Shown here piece by piece: positions 6,875 to 14,582 of a DNA stretch of 25,711 nt. The DNA is taken from positions 1-25,711 of the IMG/VR virus record IMGVR_UViG_3300035180_000310; one strand, 5' to 3'. The notes below the pieces were generated by a model. That model worked only from the letters and a program-made list of their open reading frames with translations. It was not told where the DNA came from and did no database searches. Each line of letters starts with the position of its first letter. The stretch's first letter is position 1. The DNA comes from a virus. Position numbers and translations under genes: made by a program.

Positions 6875-6898
6875 CCTATACAGCTAAGTCTGTATAGG
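6875..6898 (+). repeat. perfect 9-bp inverted repeat ahead of the MoxR ATPase gene
   Basis: CCTATACAG (6875-6883) and CTGTATAGG (6890-6898) form a 9-bp perfect hairpin with loop CTAAGT. Outer GC pairs can add two more base pairs past a one-base bulge. No T-run follows, so it is not a typical intrinsic terminator. It lies 58 bases before the MoxR start, in the only sizeable gap between 6502 and 10058. It could be an operator, a processing site, or an element read by a phage RNA polymerase. N4-family promoters for the virion polymerase are hairpins, but with shorter stems and three-base loops. Confidence 0.6.
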
Positions 6899-6956
6899 TG
6901 CTACTGAATTCTAATCATAAATCAATTAATCTAAATAATCTTTAAAGGAATAAACC

Positions 6957-8006
6957 ATGAATATTCAACAAATTGCTAATGCTATTCTAAACACTGGTAC
7001 AGATATTACTTATTTGGTAGTCGGAGAGCCTGGTGTTGGTAAAAGTTCAATTCTAGACTACTTACAAGAAGCTCCAGAATTGTCTAATCACCAATTTATC
7101 TATATTGACTGTCCAGTAAATGATGTACCAGATGTACAATTACCGTATGTAGAAGATGGTGTATCTTATTTTGCTACTAACTCTAGCTGGGGTGTTAATG
7201 ACCCTCGTCCTAAAGTAATTATGCTGGATGAGTTAAGTAAATCTAATGCTACTACTCGTTTACTGTTTACTCGTCTATTGTTGAACAAACAGATTGGTGC
7301 TTATAAGTTGCCAGAAGGTTCTATTGTATTTGCTACAGGTAACCAGTCTAAAGATGGTGTAGGTGATACATTTCCTGCACATATGCTTAACCGTGTTACA
7401 GAAGTACATATGGATAAACCTAATGTAGAAGCTTGGTGTAACTGGGCAGCTAATGCTGGGATTGATCCTATTATTATGGCTTGGGTAAACCAATTCCCTC
7501 ATGCTCTTAGTGAAGGTGAACAGGATAATCCTTATACGTTTAATCCAAAGACTAACAATAAACAATTTGTAAGTCCTCGTAGCTTAGATAAAGCTAGTCG
7601 TATTATTTCTAAACGAGATAAATTAGATGGTGCTACATTGCATCAAGCTTTAGTAGGTACTGTAGGTGCTTCTGCAGCTGTAGATATTATGGCTTATATT
7701 CAATTAGCTGATCAGTTACCTACTTGGAAAGAAGTACTAACTTCACCAGATACTGCTACAGTGCCTACAAGTGTTGCTGCTCAATTAATTATGGCTTATG
7801 GTGCATTACAAACACTTGTTGCAAATGATGATAAAGAAAGTTGTACAGCAGTTGTAGAGTATCTATCTCGTTACCCTCTAGAAGCTAGTGCTGTAGCATT
7901 TAGTTCACTAGCTCGTAATGCTCCTATGCATGTAAAACGTAATGTATTGGTGCATCCTGTAGTGTCTAAATGGGTTAAAGAAAATGCTATGTATTTAGCA
8001 GGTTAA
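6957..8006 (+). CDS. MoxR-type AAA+ ATPase (N4 gp24-like)
   Basis: 349 residues. AAA+ ATPase of the MoxR/CbbQ kind, thought to act as a chaperone that remodels partners through VWA proteins. Walker A is GEPGVGKS (23-30), Walker B is VIMLDE (87-92), sensor 1 is FATGNQ (125-130) and a candidate arginine finger is Arg146 in LNRV. The C-terminal third is helical. A strong AAAGGA ribosome site precedes the ATG. Two genes downstream lies a VWA-domain protein, the usual MoxR partner; the same pair occurs in N4-like phages. Their target in the phage cycle is not known to me. Confidence 0.92.
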   Translation: MNIQQIANAILNTGTDITYLVVGEPGVGKSSILDYLQEAPELSNHQFIYIDCPVNDVPDVQLPYVEDGVSYFATNSSWGVNDPRPKVIMLDELSKSNATTRLLFTRLLLNKQIGAYKLPEGSIVFATGNQSKDGVGDTFPAHMLNRVTEVHMDKPNVEAWCNWAANAGIDPIIMAWVNQFPHALSEGEQDNPYTFNPKTNNKQFVSPRSLDKASRIISKRDKLDGATLHQALVGTVGASAAVDIMAYIQLADQLPTWKEVLTSPDTATVPTSVAAQLIMAYGALQTLVANDDKESCTAVVEYLSRYPLEASAVAFSSLARNAPMHVKRNVLVHPVVSKWVKENAMYLAG

Positions 8007-8020
8007 TAAAGGAAATTATT

Positions 8021-8416
8021 ATGAGTAACAAATCTCATGTAGGTATGGGGCATTATGTATGCCCCTACTGTGGTTCAAAACATAGCGAAGTAGTTTTAGT
8101 AAATAAAAGTCTTAAAGACACTTTAGAACGTGAAAATATGCTTGGCTATGAATTATGCGAAGAACATAAACTATTAGCTAAAGATTATGTATTGCTGATT
8201 GGTATTACTGGTGATCCTAATACAGATGACACAGCTGCATTAACTGGCGAAAATGTTGCTATTAAACGTGGTGAGTTTGCTAATGAACTATTTAATGTGG
8301 ATGTAAATAAATACGAATATGCATTTGTAGAAGCTGATGTAGTTACGTATTTGACACATATGTTAGAAGAGGCTACTAAAGCAGATAACACAGAAGAATC
8401 TAATTCAGTTTCTTGA
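8021..8416 (+). CDS. zinc-ribbon protein between MoxR and VWA genes
   Basis: 131 residues, unknown function. The N-terminus has a likely zinc site made from CPYC (Cys14, Cys17) and CEEH (Cys46, His49). A compact region follows with an LLIGITGDPNTDDTAAL stretch, then an acidic C-terminus. It starts 14 bases after the MoxR stop with an AAAGGAAA ribosome site, so it is in the same operon and may be an accessory of the MoxR/VWA system. A minus-strand frame over the same bases is a shadow. Confidence 0.75.
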   Translation: MSNKSHVGMGHYVCPYCGSKHSEVVLVNKSLKDTLERENMLGYELCEEHKLLAKDYVLLIGITGDPNTDDTAALTGENVAIKRGEFANELFNVDVNKYEYAFVEADVVTYLTHMLEEATKADNTEESNSVS

Positions 8417-8427
8417 GGAATTACTAA

Positions 8428-8946
8428 ATGACTCAAAGAGTTCAGACAGTAAAGAAGCTTAAAGAATCTTTAGAAAGTTATCTAATGCTATCAGGAATGT
8501 ATGAACAAGCCCGCAGTACATATTATTTATGGGTACGTGCTGCGAGCAATCCTACTATAACTATAGGCAATATTGAACTAACTGCAGCTAATAGAGAAGT
8601 ATTAGCAGGATTTGAACCTATATTTATGCATGGTGTATTCCATAATTCTCGTAGTAGTTTAAGTCTTACTGCAAAACATCTTCATAATTTAACTTATTAC
8701 AAGTTTATGCAAGAAACTGAGGAGCATATAAAAAATCTTTTTAGATATGCTTATAGTGTTGAAGAACTAATTAATTTTGACATTGCTGAGTTTATCTTTG
8801 CTAAAGTTTTAGATTCTAAAGCTCCATTATTAGCTGCGTATACTGTACTTCATTTAATGTGTGCAGGTCACATCTATTCTAAGACTGTAAAAAATTTAAG
8901 AAAGAGACAACTGTATTACATAGAGAGAAAGAAAAGGAATCATTAA
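8428..8946 (+). CDS. hypothetical helical protein between MoxR and VWA genes
   Basis: 172 residues, mostly helical, unknown function. A GAGGAA site lies nine bases before the ATG. Visible features are a Tyr/His-rich middle and a very basic C-terminus (KNLRKRQLYYIERKKRNH) that could bind nucleic acid or an acidic partner. It ends two bases before the VWA gene, so it is part of the same operon. No family recognised. Confidence 0.72.
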   Translation: MTQRVQTVKKLKESLESYLMLSGMYEQARSTYYLWVRAASNPTITIGNIELTAANREVLAGFEPIFMHGVFHNSRSSLSLTAKHLHNLTYYKFMQETEEHIKNLFRYAYSVEELINFDIAEFIFAKVLDSKAPLLAAYTVLHLMCAGHIYSKTVKNLRKRQLYYIERKKRNH

Positions 8947-8948
8947 CC

Positions 8949-10058
8949 ATGAACATTGAACAACGTGTTACTAAAGTTTTAGTAGGAATTATGATGTCTC
9001 CTGATTGGGGATTTCTTGGAGGTGTGCTAAAAACTGGTAAATTAGTACCTGATACAGATACTAAAACTATTAAAACTGATGGATTGGATGTTCTTTATAA
9101 TCCAGAGTGGTTAGATAATCATTCAAATGAAGAAATTGCTTTTATCTTATTACATGAAGGTCTACATAAAGCATATCAACATATGCATTTATGGGAAGGC
9201 TTAGTACGCTTAGATAAGAAAAAAGCTGATAAAGCTATGGATTTAGTAGTTAATAATGAAATTATGGAGAACTCTAAATCCTTTAAAATAGAAGTACCAT
9301 GTGGTTATGAAGTTAATTCTGAATACAATGGTATGAGTACTCCTCAAGTATTCCATGTAATTGAGGTTGATCCAGATGGCGATGGTAATGATCAGCCTGG
9401 ATCAGGTAGTGGTGCAGATGAGCATCAACATGGTGTTGCTATGTCTCCTGCAGATTCTAATGAGCTAGATTTAGCTATTAGACAAGCAGCAGGTATGTTA
9501 CCAGCTAATCGTGCTAGAGCTTTACAAAATGCTTTAGCAGTTAAACGTGATTGGAAAGAGTTGCTACAAGCTGAATGGTCTACAACAGTACCTGGTAAAG
9601 ATGATACTAGTTGGTCACGTGTAAATACTGTGTATATGGCTATGGGTTTCTATTTACCTGGAACTGTATCTATGACAGCTAAACATGTTAACTTCTGTAT
9701 TGATACTTCTGGATCTATTACAGAAGAGATTATTGCAGAAGCTGCTAGTGAAGTAGCTTATTTAGCTTCTTCAATGCCACCAAATAGTTTAGATGTTATA
9801 TGGTGGGATACAGAGGCATATGTACAATCTATTAACCCTGAGCGTTATAGCTTCATTAAGGAAGACTTAGAACCTATGGGAGGAGGAGGTACTGATCCTA
9901 CATGCTTGAATGAATTTATGCATGAAGACAGTGTTACTATTATTCTTACAGATGGTTATTTCAGTGAATATACACCACCTCAAGATAATACTATCTTTCT
10001 AATTACTCCTAATGGTACAACTAGTTACATTAAGAAGGGGACAATCATTGAGATGTAA
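8949..10058 (+). CDS. VWA-domain protein with HExxH metallopeptidase-like domain (N4 gp25-like)
   Basis: 369 residues in two domains. The N-terminal part resembles the putative metallopeptidase domain found with VWA-like proteins: HEGLH at 69-73 matches HExxH zinc proteases, followed by a helix with Asp98 and Glu104. A Gly/Asp-rich linker (about 141-160) follows. The C-terminal half is a VWA-like domain with an intact metal-binding site: DTSGS (252-256), GGGGTDP with Thr315, and LTDG with Asp335. This is the classic MoxR partner, and the operon order ATPase, two small genes, VWA is clear. Whether it cleaves protein or only binds it cannot be told. Confidence 0.9.
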   Translation: MNIEQRVTKVLVGIMMSPDWGFLGGVLKTGKLVPDTDTKTIKTDGLDVLYNPEWLDNHSNEEIAFILLHEGLHKAYQHMHLWEGLVRLDKKKADKAMDLVVNNEIMENSKSFKIEVPCGYEVNSEYNGMSTPQVFHVIEVDPDGDGNDQPGSGSGADEHQHGVAMSPADSNELDLAIRQAAGMLPANRARALQNALAVKRDWKELLQAEWSTTVPGKDDTSWSRVNTVYMAMGFYLPGTVSMTAKHVNFCIDTSGSITEEIIAEAASEVAYLASSMPPNSLDVIWWDTEAYVQSINPERYSFIKEDLEPMGGGGTDPTCLNEFMHEDSVTIILTDGYFSEYTPPQDNTIFLITPNGTTSYIKKGTIIEM

Positions 10059-10512
10059 ACCAAAGATTAAAACATTTGTAGAGATGTACTTTGAGACTGT
10101 AGAGTACTTGGATACGTATATTAAATTAGCAGTATTACCTTCTGATTTCGTATTCCAAGTACCAACAAATGAAGATGGATTACGTGCAACTGCACATACA
10201 AATCAAAGATTAAGGCTTAGCTTTAAATTACTCTTAGAAAAGCTTACAGAGGTGTTTAATCAAGTACATGTTAATGAATGTTATTTAGATAAGTCTACTA
10301 CTGAATTAGTAGAATTAGCTATATTTGAATTGAATAATTTAAACTATAAAGTATCAACATACTTCTCAGTATACCACTATTTTATAGCAGTATTAATTAT
10401 AAAAAATAAACTTAAATCTGAAAAACAGGAAAACTTAATAAGGCTTCAAATTTTGAAAGCAATTAAGGAGAATAATCATGAAATACAATCAACAAATAAC
10501 AGAGTTAGTTGA
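10048..10512 (+). CDS. hypothetical helical protein (start uncertain)
   Basis: About 154 residues, unknown. The longest frame starts at an ATG at 10012, deep inside the VWA gene. I prefer the TTG at 10048, which lies seven bases after an AAGGGG site (10035-10040) and overlaps the VWA stop. The ATG at 10084 is another option, with a poorer ribosome site. The protein is helical and Leu-rich, without motifs. Its last 35 bases overlap the next gene. It is followed by several genes of the same helical character. Confidence 0.6.
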   Translation: MRCKPKIKTFVEMYFETVEYLDTYIKLAVLPSDFVFQVPTNEDGLRATAHTNQRLRLSFKLLLEKLTEVFNQVHVNECYLDKSTTELVELAIFELNNLNYKVSTYFSVYHYFIAVLIIKNKLKSEKQENLIRLQILKAIKENNHEIQSTNNRVS

Positions 10513-10846
10513 ATACTTTACAGTACTAAAAGCTTTAGGGCAGCCTGTAGATTTGTATACTTATGCAGTTCACTATGATCATAGAGTTGTTGCTAATGTT
10601 CGTAGAGCACTGCTTCAAGACTTCAGTTTAGATAATGTGTGGAAGTCCACTTTGTTAGAGTTTTTTACTATGTTAGAAAATGTGCTAGGAGATCATGTTT
10701 TTACACTATATCAATACTGTACATTATCTACTAAAAATACTTGGTCTACTTTAGAAGCAATATCTAAATTAGAAACCCCTATTAATGTTAATGCTTTAAC
10801 TATTGGTATGGTAATAAGTTTACATAAATTAATAACAAGAACATAA
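10478..10846 (+). CDS. hypothetical helical protein, 122 residues
   Basis: Unknown. The ATG follows AAGGAG (10465-10470) at a good distance although it lies within the previous gene, so the 35-base overlap is probably real and couples translation. The product is all-helical by composition, with no catalytic motif. It resembles its neighbours in size and Leu/Tyr content, but I see no clear sequence repeat between them. Confidence 0.65.
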   Translation: MKYNQQITELVEYFTVLKALGQPVDLYTYAVHYDHRVVANVRRALLQDFSLDNVWKSTLLEFFTMLENVLGDHVFTLYQYCTLSTKNTWSTLEAISKLETPINVNALTIGMVISLHKLITRT

Positions 10847-10861
10847 AGGAATATTATTAAT

Positions 10862-11116
10862 ATGAATAAGGAACATCAAAAAGCTTTATTACAATTAGAA
10901 CAAATTATTGAATTAGAATTACAAGAAATGAAACAATTTCTACCTAATCGTTTTGTAAGATTGCAGAATGCTATTAATACATTGCAAACTATGGATATGT
11001 CTTTGAATTTAGAAGATCTAGAAGATAGTGAATATAATGCGTTAATTACATCAATTTTTCTAGCTACTTTATTAAAAGATCTACCTCCATATGTATCTAA
11101 TAAACAAGCTAATTAA
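10862..11116 (+). CDS. hypothetical helical protein, 84 residues
   Basis: Unknown, amphipathic helices. The first half is rich in Gln, Glu and Leu (KALLQLEQIIELELQEMKQF) and looks like a coiled coil, which suggests oligomer formation. The second half is acidic (LNLEDLEDSEYN). The gene has an AAAGGA site about nine bases before the ATG and lies in the tightly packed run of small genes after the VWA gene. Confidence 0.65.
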   Translation: MNKEHQKALLQLEQIIELELQEMKQFLPNRFVRLQNAINTLQTMDMSLNLEDLEDSEYNALITSIFLATLLKDLPPYVSNKQAN

Positions 11117-11135
11117 ACATATTTAGGATATTTAT

Positions 11136-11528
11136 ATGAGTTATTACTCAGAAGTACTACTTGATGTATATTCAGTAGCTAAAACCGAAGAAGATAAAGC
11201 AATTCTTATAAACACTATAGAATTAACGCTTAAAAATATCTTAGATGAATTTTATTCCACTTTAAAAGCTTTAGATTATCATAGAGGTGTTGAATGCTTT
11301 TTAGAAAATAGATCATTGTTACTTTACTCAAGTACTGTTAGGTATGATCGTATAGAAGATTCTTTAGCAACTACACTAGATAAACTTGAAGAATTAGATA
11401 GTATAGGTGTTAAAGTAGCTTATGAGTTAATTATTATAGGTGAAGATTTCACTGATATTGTAGAACAGTACAGCGATAATGCAGAATATCGTTGGTATGT
11501 TTCACGCAATATTGCACATAATCATTAA
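11136..11528 (+). CDS. hypothetical acidic helical protein, 130 residues
   Basis: Unknown. It is acidic, helical and rich in Leu, Asp, Glu and Tyr, with no motif that names a family. It starts 19 bases after the previous stop behind a TTAGGATA ribosome site. The overall character (a string of helices ending in a His/Asn tail) is like the other small genes here. A role in host takeover would fit the position but is not shown by the sequence. Confidence 0.65.
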   Translation: MSYYSEVLLDVYSVAKTEEDKAILINTIELTLKNILDEFYSTLKALDYHRGVECFLENRSLLLYSSTVRYDRIEDSLATTLDKLEELDSIGVKVAYELIIIGEDFTDIVEQYSDNAEYRWYVSRNIAHNH

Positions 11529-11558
11529 TCAATTAAATTAATTAGGTATTTATTATAT

Positions 11559-11771
11559 ATGAGAAGAAAGCGTATATATGAACCAGATGTGCATAAGTAC
11601 ATTCTTACGCAGCCTAGACAAGAAATTAAGCCTTATACATTCAATCCTAATAGAGCATTACGCTACTGTGAATCTTGTAAATCACATCAGCCTAAAACAA
11701 GTAATAAGATGGTCAAAGGATGGAAATGTGATAAATGTAGAGGAAAGGAAAAAGAAAAGGAAGTAAATTAA
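11559..11771 (+). CDS. small basic zinc-ribbon protein
   Basis: 70 residues. The N-terminal half is basic (MRRKRIYEPDVHKYI). The C-terminal half has two CxxC pairs (Cys37/Cys40 and Cys57/Cys60) 16 residues apart, a zinc ribbon, and the chain ends in a Lys/Glu tail. Such proteins often bind nucleic acid or RNA polymerase. Its stop codon touches the next start (TAA then ATG at 11772), and its last codons supply that gene's Shine-Dalgarno. A second frame over the same bases (11578-11766) is a shadow. Confidence 0.75.
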   Translation: MRRKRIYEPDVHKYILTQPRQEIKPYTFNPNRALRYCESCKSHQPKTSNKMVKGWKCDKCRGKEKEKEVN

Positions 11772-11925
11772 ATGTATGAAATAACTAGGTTAACTAATAA
11801 CTAGGTTAACTCTTAAACAAAAAATTACTGAATTAGAAAAACAATTAAAACAAAGTGTATTTTATAACAGAATTTCAATTACAGTAGCACTAGTAATTGG
11901 TTTTGTTTTAGGAAAACTATCCTAA
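11772..11925 (+). pseudogene. small membrane-protein gene frameshifted by a 16-bp tandem duplication
   Basis: The ATG at 11772 has a good ribosome site (AAGGAAG, 11757-11763) and directly follows the previous stop. As written, the frame ends after ten codons at TAG 11802-11804. The bases at 11780-11795 are repeated exactly at 11796-11811. Removing one copy restores a 45-residue frame to TAA 11923-11925. That protein would have a charged coiled-coil start (TLKQKITELEKQLKQ), then one transmembrane helix (ISITVALVIGFVLGKL). The intact logic of ribosome site, start, coding and stop shows this was or is a gene. Ten residues are made now unless the repeat is lost, slipped over or a sequencing error. 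Confidence 0.75.
11780..11811 (+). repeat. exact 16-bp tandem duplication (two copies)
   Basis: The unit AATAACTAGGTTAACT occurs twice head to tail without a mismatch (11780-11795 and 11796-11811). It contains the palindrome GTTAAC. Sixteen is not a multiple of three, so gain or loss of a copy shifts the frame of the small membrane-protein gene. Perfect identity indicates a recent event. Confidence 0.97.
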
Positions 11926-11963
11926 AACGAATAATAAATTAATCTTAATAAAAGGAATTAAAT

Positions 11964-12725
11964 ATGTATTTCTTAAATTTATCTACATTTGAAGATAATT
12001 TAAATGCGCATAATGATTTTATTATGCAACGTATACAGACATCTGAAATGGATTCTGTAACAAGTACTGTAAGAAATAAATGTGTGTTTAAATATTCTAA
12101 AAATGATGGATCTATTAAACAATATCGTAATGATAAATTAGTATCAATCTCTACACATGATTCTTATACATTAGTTAAGACTCCTTATCCAGGTAGCGTA
12201 AATCAAATCTACACTCCAAATGGATTCTATTTTAATGATAAATTTAAAACTGAGAGTGTCATTGTATTCGCATATAAAGATACAGATACACATAAAACCC
12301 TAATAGAAAAGACATATCTTGCTGAGAATTTAAGATTTTCAGATATGACTTGGGATACTTCAGGAAATTTATTAACTCCTGTAGCATTTAAATGGGTACA
12401 CTCAATTATTAATCTTAAGTATGTTAATTCTTGGATTAAAAATAATGTACCAGAATTAGTAGACATGCGCAGTAATAATAAAAAGTTAAAAGGTACTACT
12501 GCTAGTAATAATACTGTTGCTTATGTTACAGATGTACAAGCTTATCTTGATAATACTATTACAGATATAGCTTTAACCAGATTACTAGATACACCAGACT
12601 TTAAAAAAATTATAGCGCAATATCTTAAATATACAAATGATGAGAATGCCTACATCAACACATATTTTGATACTTATGAAGAACTTGAACAATATAAATC
12701 CAGTAGACTAGGGAAAAATAAATGA
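11964..12725 (+). CDS. hypothetical protein, 253 residues
   Basis: Unrecognised. The start at 11964 lies about eight bases after AAAAGGA. The N-terminal half is rich in beta-type strands (CVFKYSKNDGSIKQYRND, then YTLVKTPYPGSVNQIY), and the C-terminal third is helical and acidic. There is no visible catalytic motif, signal or membrane segment. The stop overlaps the thyX start as ATGA, so it is coupled to the nucleotide-metabolism block and may be translated with it. This is the largest unknown gene of the window. Confidence 0.75.
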   Translation: MYFLNLSTFEDNLNAHNDFIMQRIQTSEMDSVTSTVRNKCVFKYSKNDGSIKQYRNDKLVSISTHDSYTLVKTPYPGSVNQIYTPNGFYFNDKFKTESVIVFAYKDTDTHKTLIEKTYLAENLRFSDMTWDTSGNLLTPVAFKWVHSIINLKYVNSWIKNNVPELVDMRSNNKKLKGTTASNNTVAYVTDVQAYLDNTITDIALTRLLDTPDFKKIIAQYLKYTNDENAYINTYFDTYEELEQYKSSRLGKNK

Positions 12726-13711
12726 AAGTAGAATTACTTGAAAATACACAGGATGATACATTTATTGCAAATGTAGCTAGAGTTAGCTTTGATAAATGGA
12801 GTACAGAACCTCAAGAACGAGATGCAGGATTAATTAAGTATCTTGCTACTCATAAACATATTAGTCCATTTTTTCATGTAAGATTCACATTCTTACTTGA
12901 AGAAAGTACTATTGATTTTAAATCTATCGCAGATCCAACACTATTAAGAGGAGCTGTTTGGGATTTTGATGAATTAACTGAGACAGTGTTATTTCGTACT
13001 TCTTATTATGGTTGGATTCGTTTAATTAAATCAGGATATTTAGATTCTTGTGCAAGTCGCAGTATTGCTAAATTATTGTTAACTAAAGACAACTTAAAGT
13101 TCTCAAATGAAGCTTACAATTTAGCAGAGAGTATGGGACTTCTTTTACCAACACAGCGTGAGATTACTTCTATGGATTCAGCATATATACCTAATCCTAA
13201 GTACCCTTTAACCGCTGAAATGGTAGATGTAAGCTTACGTATTACATGTGCTATTCCTGTAGCTCGGCAGTTATTCACACATCGTATGTTTGATACTAAT
13301 GAGATTAGTCGTAGATATGTATCTACTAGCCCAACAGTTCATCTATTTGATACATTACGTTCTAAACCAGAAGGTAATGTTAAACAAGGAAGTACTGGAA
13401 TCCATCCTAATAGTGCTATGTGGATACATACTATTAAAGATAAATATGCAGAAGACCTAGCTTTGTATGATAATCTTATTGCTGATGGCGTAGCACCTGA
13501 GCAAGCTAGATTTGTATTACCTCAAGCTATGGAAACTAGTATTATTTTTACTGGATCTCTTGCTTCTTGGGCTAAATTAGTAGTCAGTCGTACAGATCTT
13601 CATGCTCAGCTTGAAATTCAAGATGTAGCTAATGATATTCATCACGTTCTTAGTATTGATCCTCGTTATTCGGAATTGTACTTAGATCAAATTAATTCTA
13701 TTCTTTCGTAA
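12722..13711 (+). CDS. thyX: flavin-dependent thymidylate synthase ThyX, divergent and enlarged
   Basis: Makes dTMP from dUMP with FAD, NADPH and methylene-tetrahydrofolate. Recognised by 'HISPFFHVRFTFLLE' (46-60), 'IPVARQLFTHRMFDTNEISRRY' as the ThyX signature (178-199), and 'ARFVLPQAMET' near the C-terminus. The signature is normally RHR(x7)S; here it reads T186-H187-R188 then Ser196, so the first Arg is Thr. In usual ThyX (about 220-260 residues) the FTF strand is followed within a dozen residues by the signature. Here about 115 residues intervene, giving 329 residues. N4-like phages carry enlarged ThyX proteins, so this may be a family trait. It overlaps the gene before by ATGA and is followed by the MazG-like gene. 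Confidence 0.88.
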   Translation: MKVELLENTQDDTFIANVARVSFDKWSTEPQERDAGLIKYLATHKHISPFFHVRFTFLLEESTIDFKSIADPTLLRGAVWDFDELTETVLFRTSYYGWIRLIKSGYLDSCASRSIAKLLLTKDNLKFSNEAYNLAESMGLLLPTQREITSMDSAYIPNPKYPLTAEMVDVSLRITCAIPVARQLFTHRMFDTNEISRRYVSTSPTVHLFDTLRSKPEGNVKQGSTGIHPNSAMWIHTIKDKYAEDLALYDNLIADGVAPEQARFVLPQAMETSIIFTGSLASWAKLVVSRTDLHAQLEIQDVANDIHHVLSIDPRYSELYLDQINSILS

Positions 13712-13723
13712 AAGGTACTATTT

Positions 13724-14347
13724 ATGACATCTGAAACAAAACTAACAAATCTTATGGAGTTTGATTACACACCATATTTAGATAGAGTTACTACATTTAT
13801 GCGAATTACAGGTATGTATGATAATCCTGAAGAAGCATTGAAAAATCAATATAAGCAATTAGATGAAGAAGTTGAAGAATTATATTCTGCATGTACAACT
13901 TATAATGGGATTGCAATTCTAGATGGTATTGGTGATTGTGTATTTGTGCATAACACAATACTTCTATTAAAAATTCAATTACAAAACAATGATGTTGCTG
14001 CTAAAGCTTTATTTACTTTACAAGGATTAATTTCTCTATTACAACCTACAGTAGAAGTAGTTAATTACTGTTTAGATGCAGTTATTACTTCAAATTTAAG
14101 TAAATTTGATAAAAATGAATATGAAGCATCTAATACTGTAGCACACTATGCTACTTTAGATGTTAAAGCAGAAGCAATATTGGACTCTGAATCTAGTCTA
14201 TGGTTTGTTAAAACTACTGAAGACTGTACTGATATTAATGGCAAAACCTACCATAAAGGTAAAATTCTAAAATCTGTAACTAATTATCATGAACCTGATT
14301 TTAGTCTTGCTCTAGAAGAGGATACAGAAGATGACGTCCGCATTTAA
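13724..14347 (+). CDS. MazG-like nucleotide pyrophosphohydrolase
   Basis: 207 residues. It probably hydrolyses nucleoside triphosphates to monophosphates and PPi. The all-alpha MazG signature is visible as LDEEVEELYSA (47-57) and, on the next helix, ILDGIGDCVFV (65-75). These give the acidic metal ligands Glu48/49, Glu51/52, Asp67 and Asp71 (E-E-x-x-E and D-G-x-G-D). A helical middle and a beta-type tail (SLWFVKTTEDCTDINGKTY) follow. Its place between thyX and the reductase genes fits dUTP or dCTP breakdown to feed dUMP to ThyX, which is an inference. The last 17 bases overlap the next gene. Confidence 0.8.
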   Translation: MTSETKLTNLMEFDYTPYLDRVTTFMRITGMYDNPEEALKNQYKQLDEEVEELYSACTTYNGIAILDGIGDCVFVHNTILLLKIQLQNNDVAAKALFTLQGLISLLQPTVEVVNYCLDAVITSNLSKFDKNEYEASNTVAHYATLDVKAEAILDSESSLWFVKTTEDCTDINGKTYHKGKILKSVTNYHEPDFSLALEEDTEDDVRI

Positions 14348-14582
14348 TAGCCAAGTAGGTGGAGATCACTATAAAAGTCTTGCTATTCAACCTGTAGAGT
14401 ATATTACTGCTAATAATATTCCCTACATTGAAGGTAATATTATTAAATATATTACTCGATGGCGTAATAAAAATGGTGTACAAGACTTACAAAAAGTTAT
14501 TCATTATGCACAAATGCTAATTGAAATAGAGCAGAATAAAGCTTCTGCTAAACAAAAATATAATTTGGATGAATGGGTATGA
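14331..14582 (+). CDS. DUF3310 (SaV-like) protein
   Basis: 83 residues. It carries the DUF3310 pattern: GGDHYKSLAIQPVEYI (10-25), an EGNIIKYITRW stretch (34-44) and QDLQKVIHYAQMLIE (51-65). The family is widespread in phages, often next to nucleotide-metabolism genes, and its activity is not firmly known; some members are annotated as nucleotide kinases without clear support. It starts inside the MazG-like gene and its stop overlaps the nrdB start (ATGA at 14579), so the three are translationally coupled. Confidence 0.9.
   Translation: MTSAFNSQVGGDHYKSLAIQPVEYITANNIPYIEGNIIKYITRWRNKNGVQDLQKVIHYAQMLIEIEQNKASAKQKYNLDEWV

Noticed and set aside
7275-7565. Minus-strand frame over the MoxR gene
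   Set aside because: Lies wholly inside a confident plus-strand gene, with no family pattern of its own. The other minus-strand frames (4905-5126, 8185-8436, 12227-12466, 14301-14483, 21461-21712, 25096-25380, 25368-25571) fail because they lie in or across confident plus-strand genes.
10012-10047. Upstream ATG start for the gene ending at 10512
   Set aside because: It would lie 47 bases inside the VWA gene without a ribosome site of its own; the TTG at 10048 has an AAGGGG site at the right distance.
11578-11766. Second plus-strand frame over the 70-residue zinc-ribbon gene
   Set aside because: The other frame has the two CxxC pairs expected of a real small protein; this one has no features.
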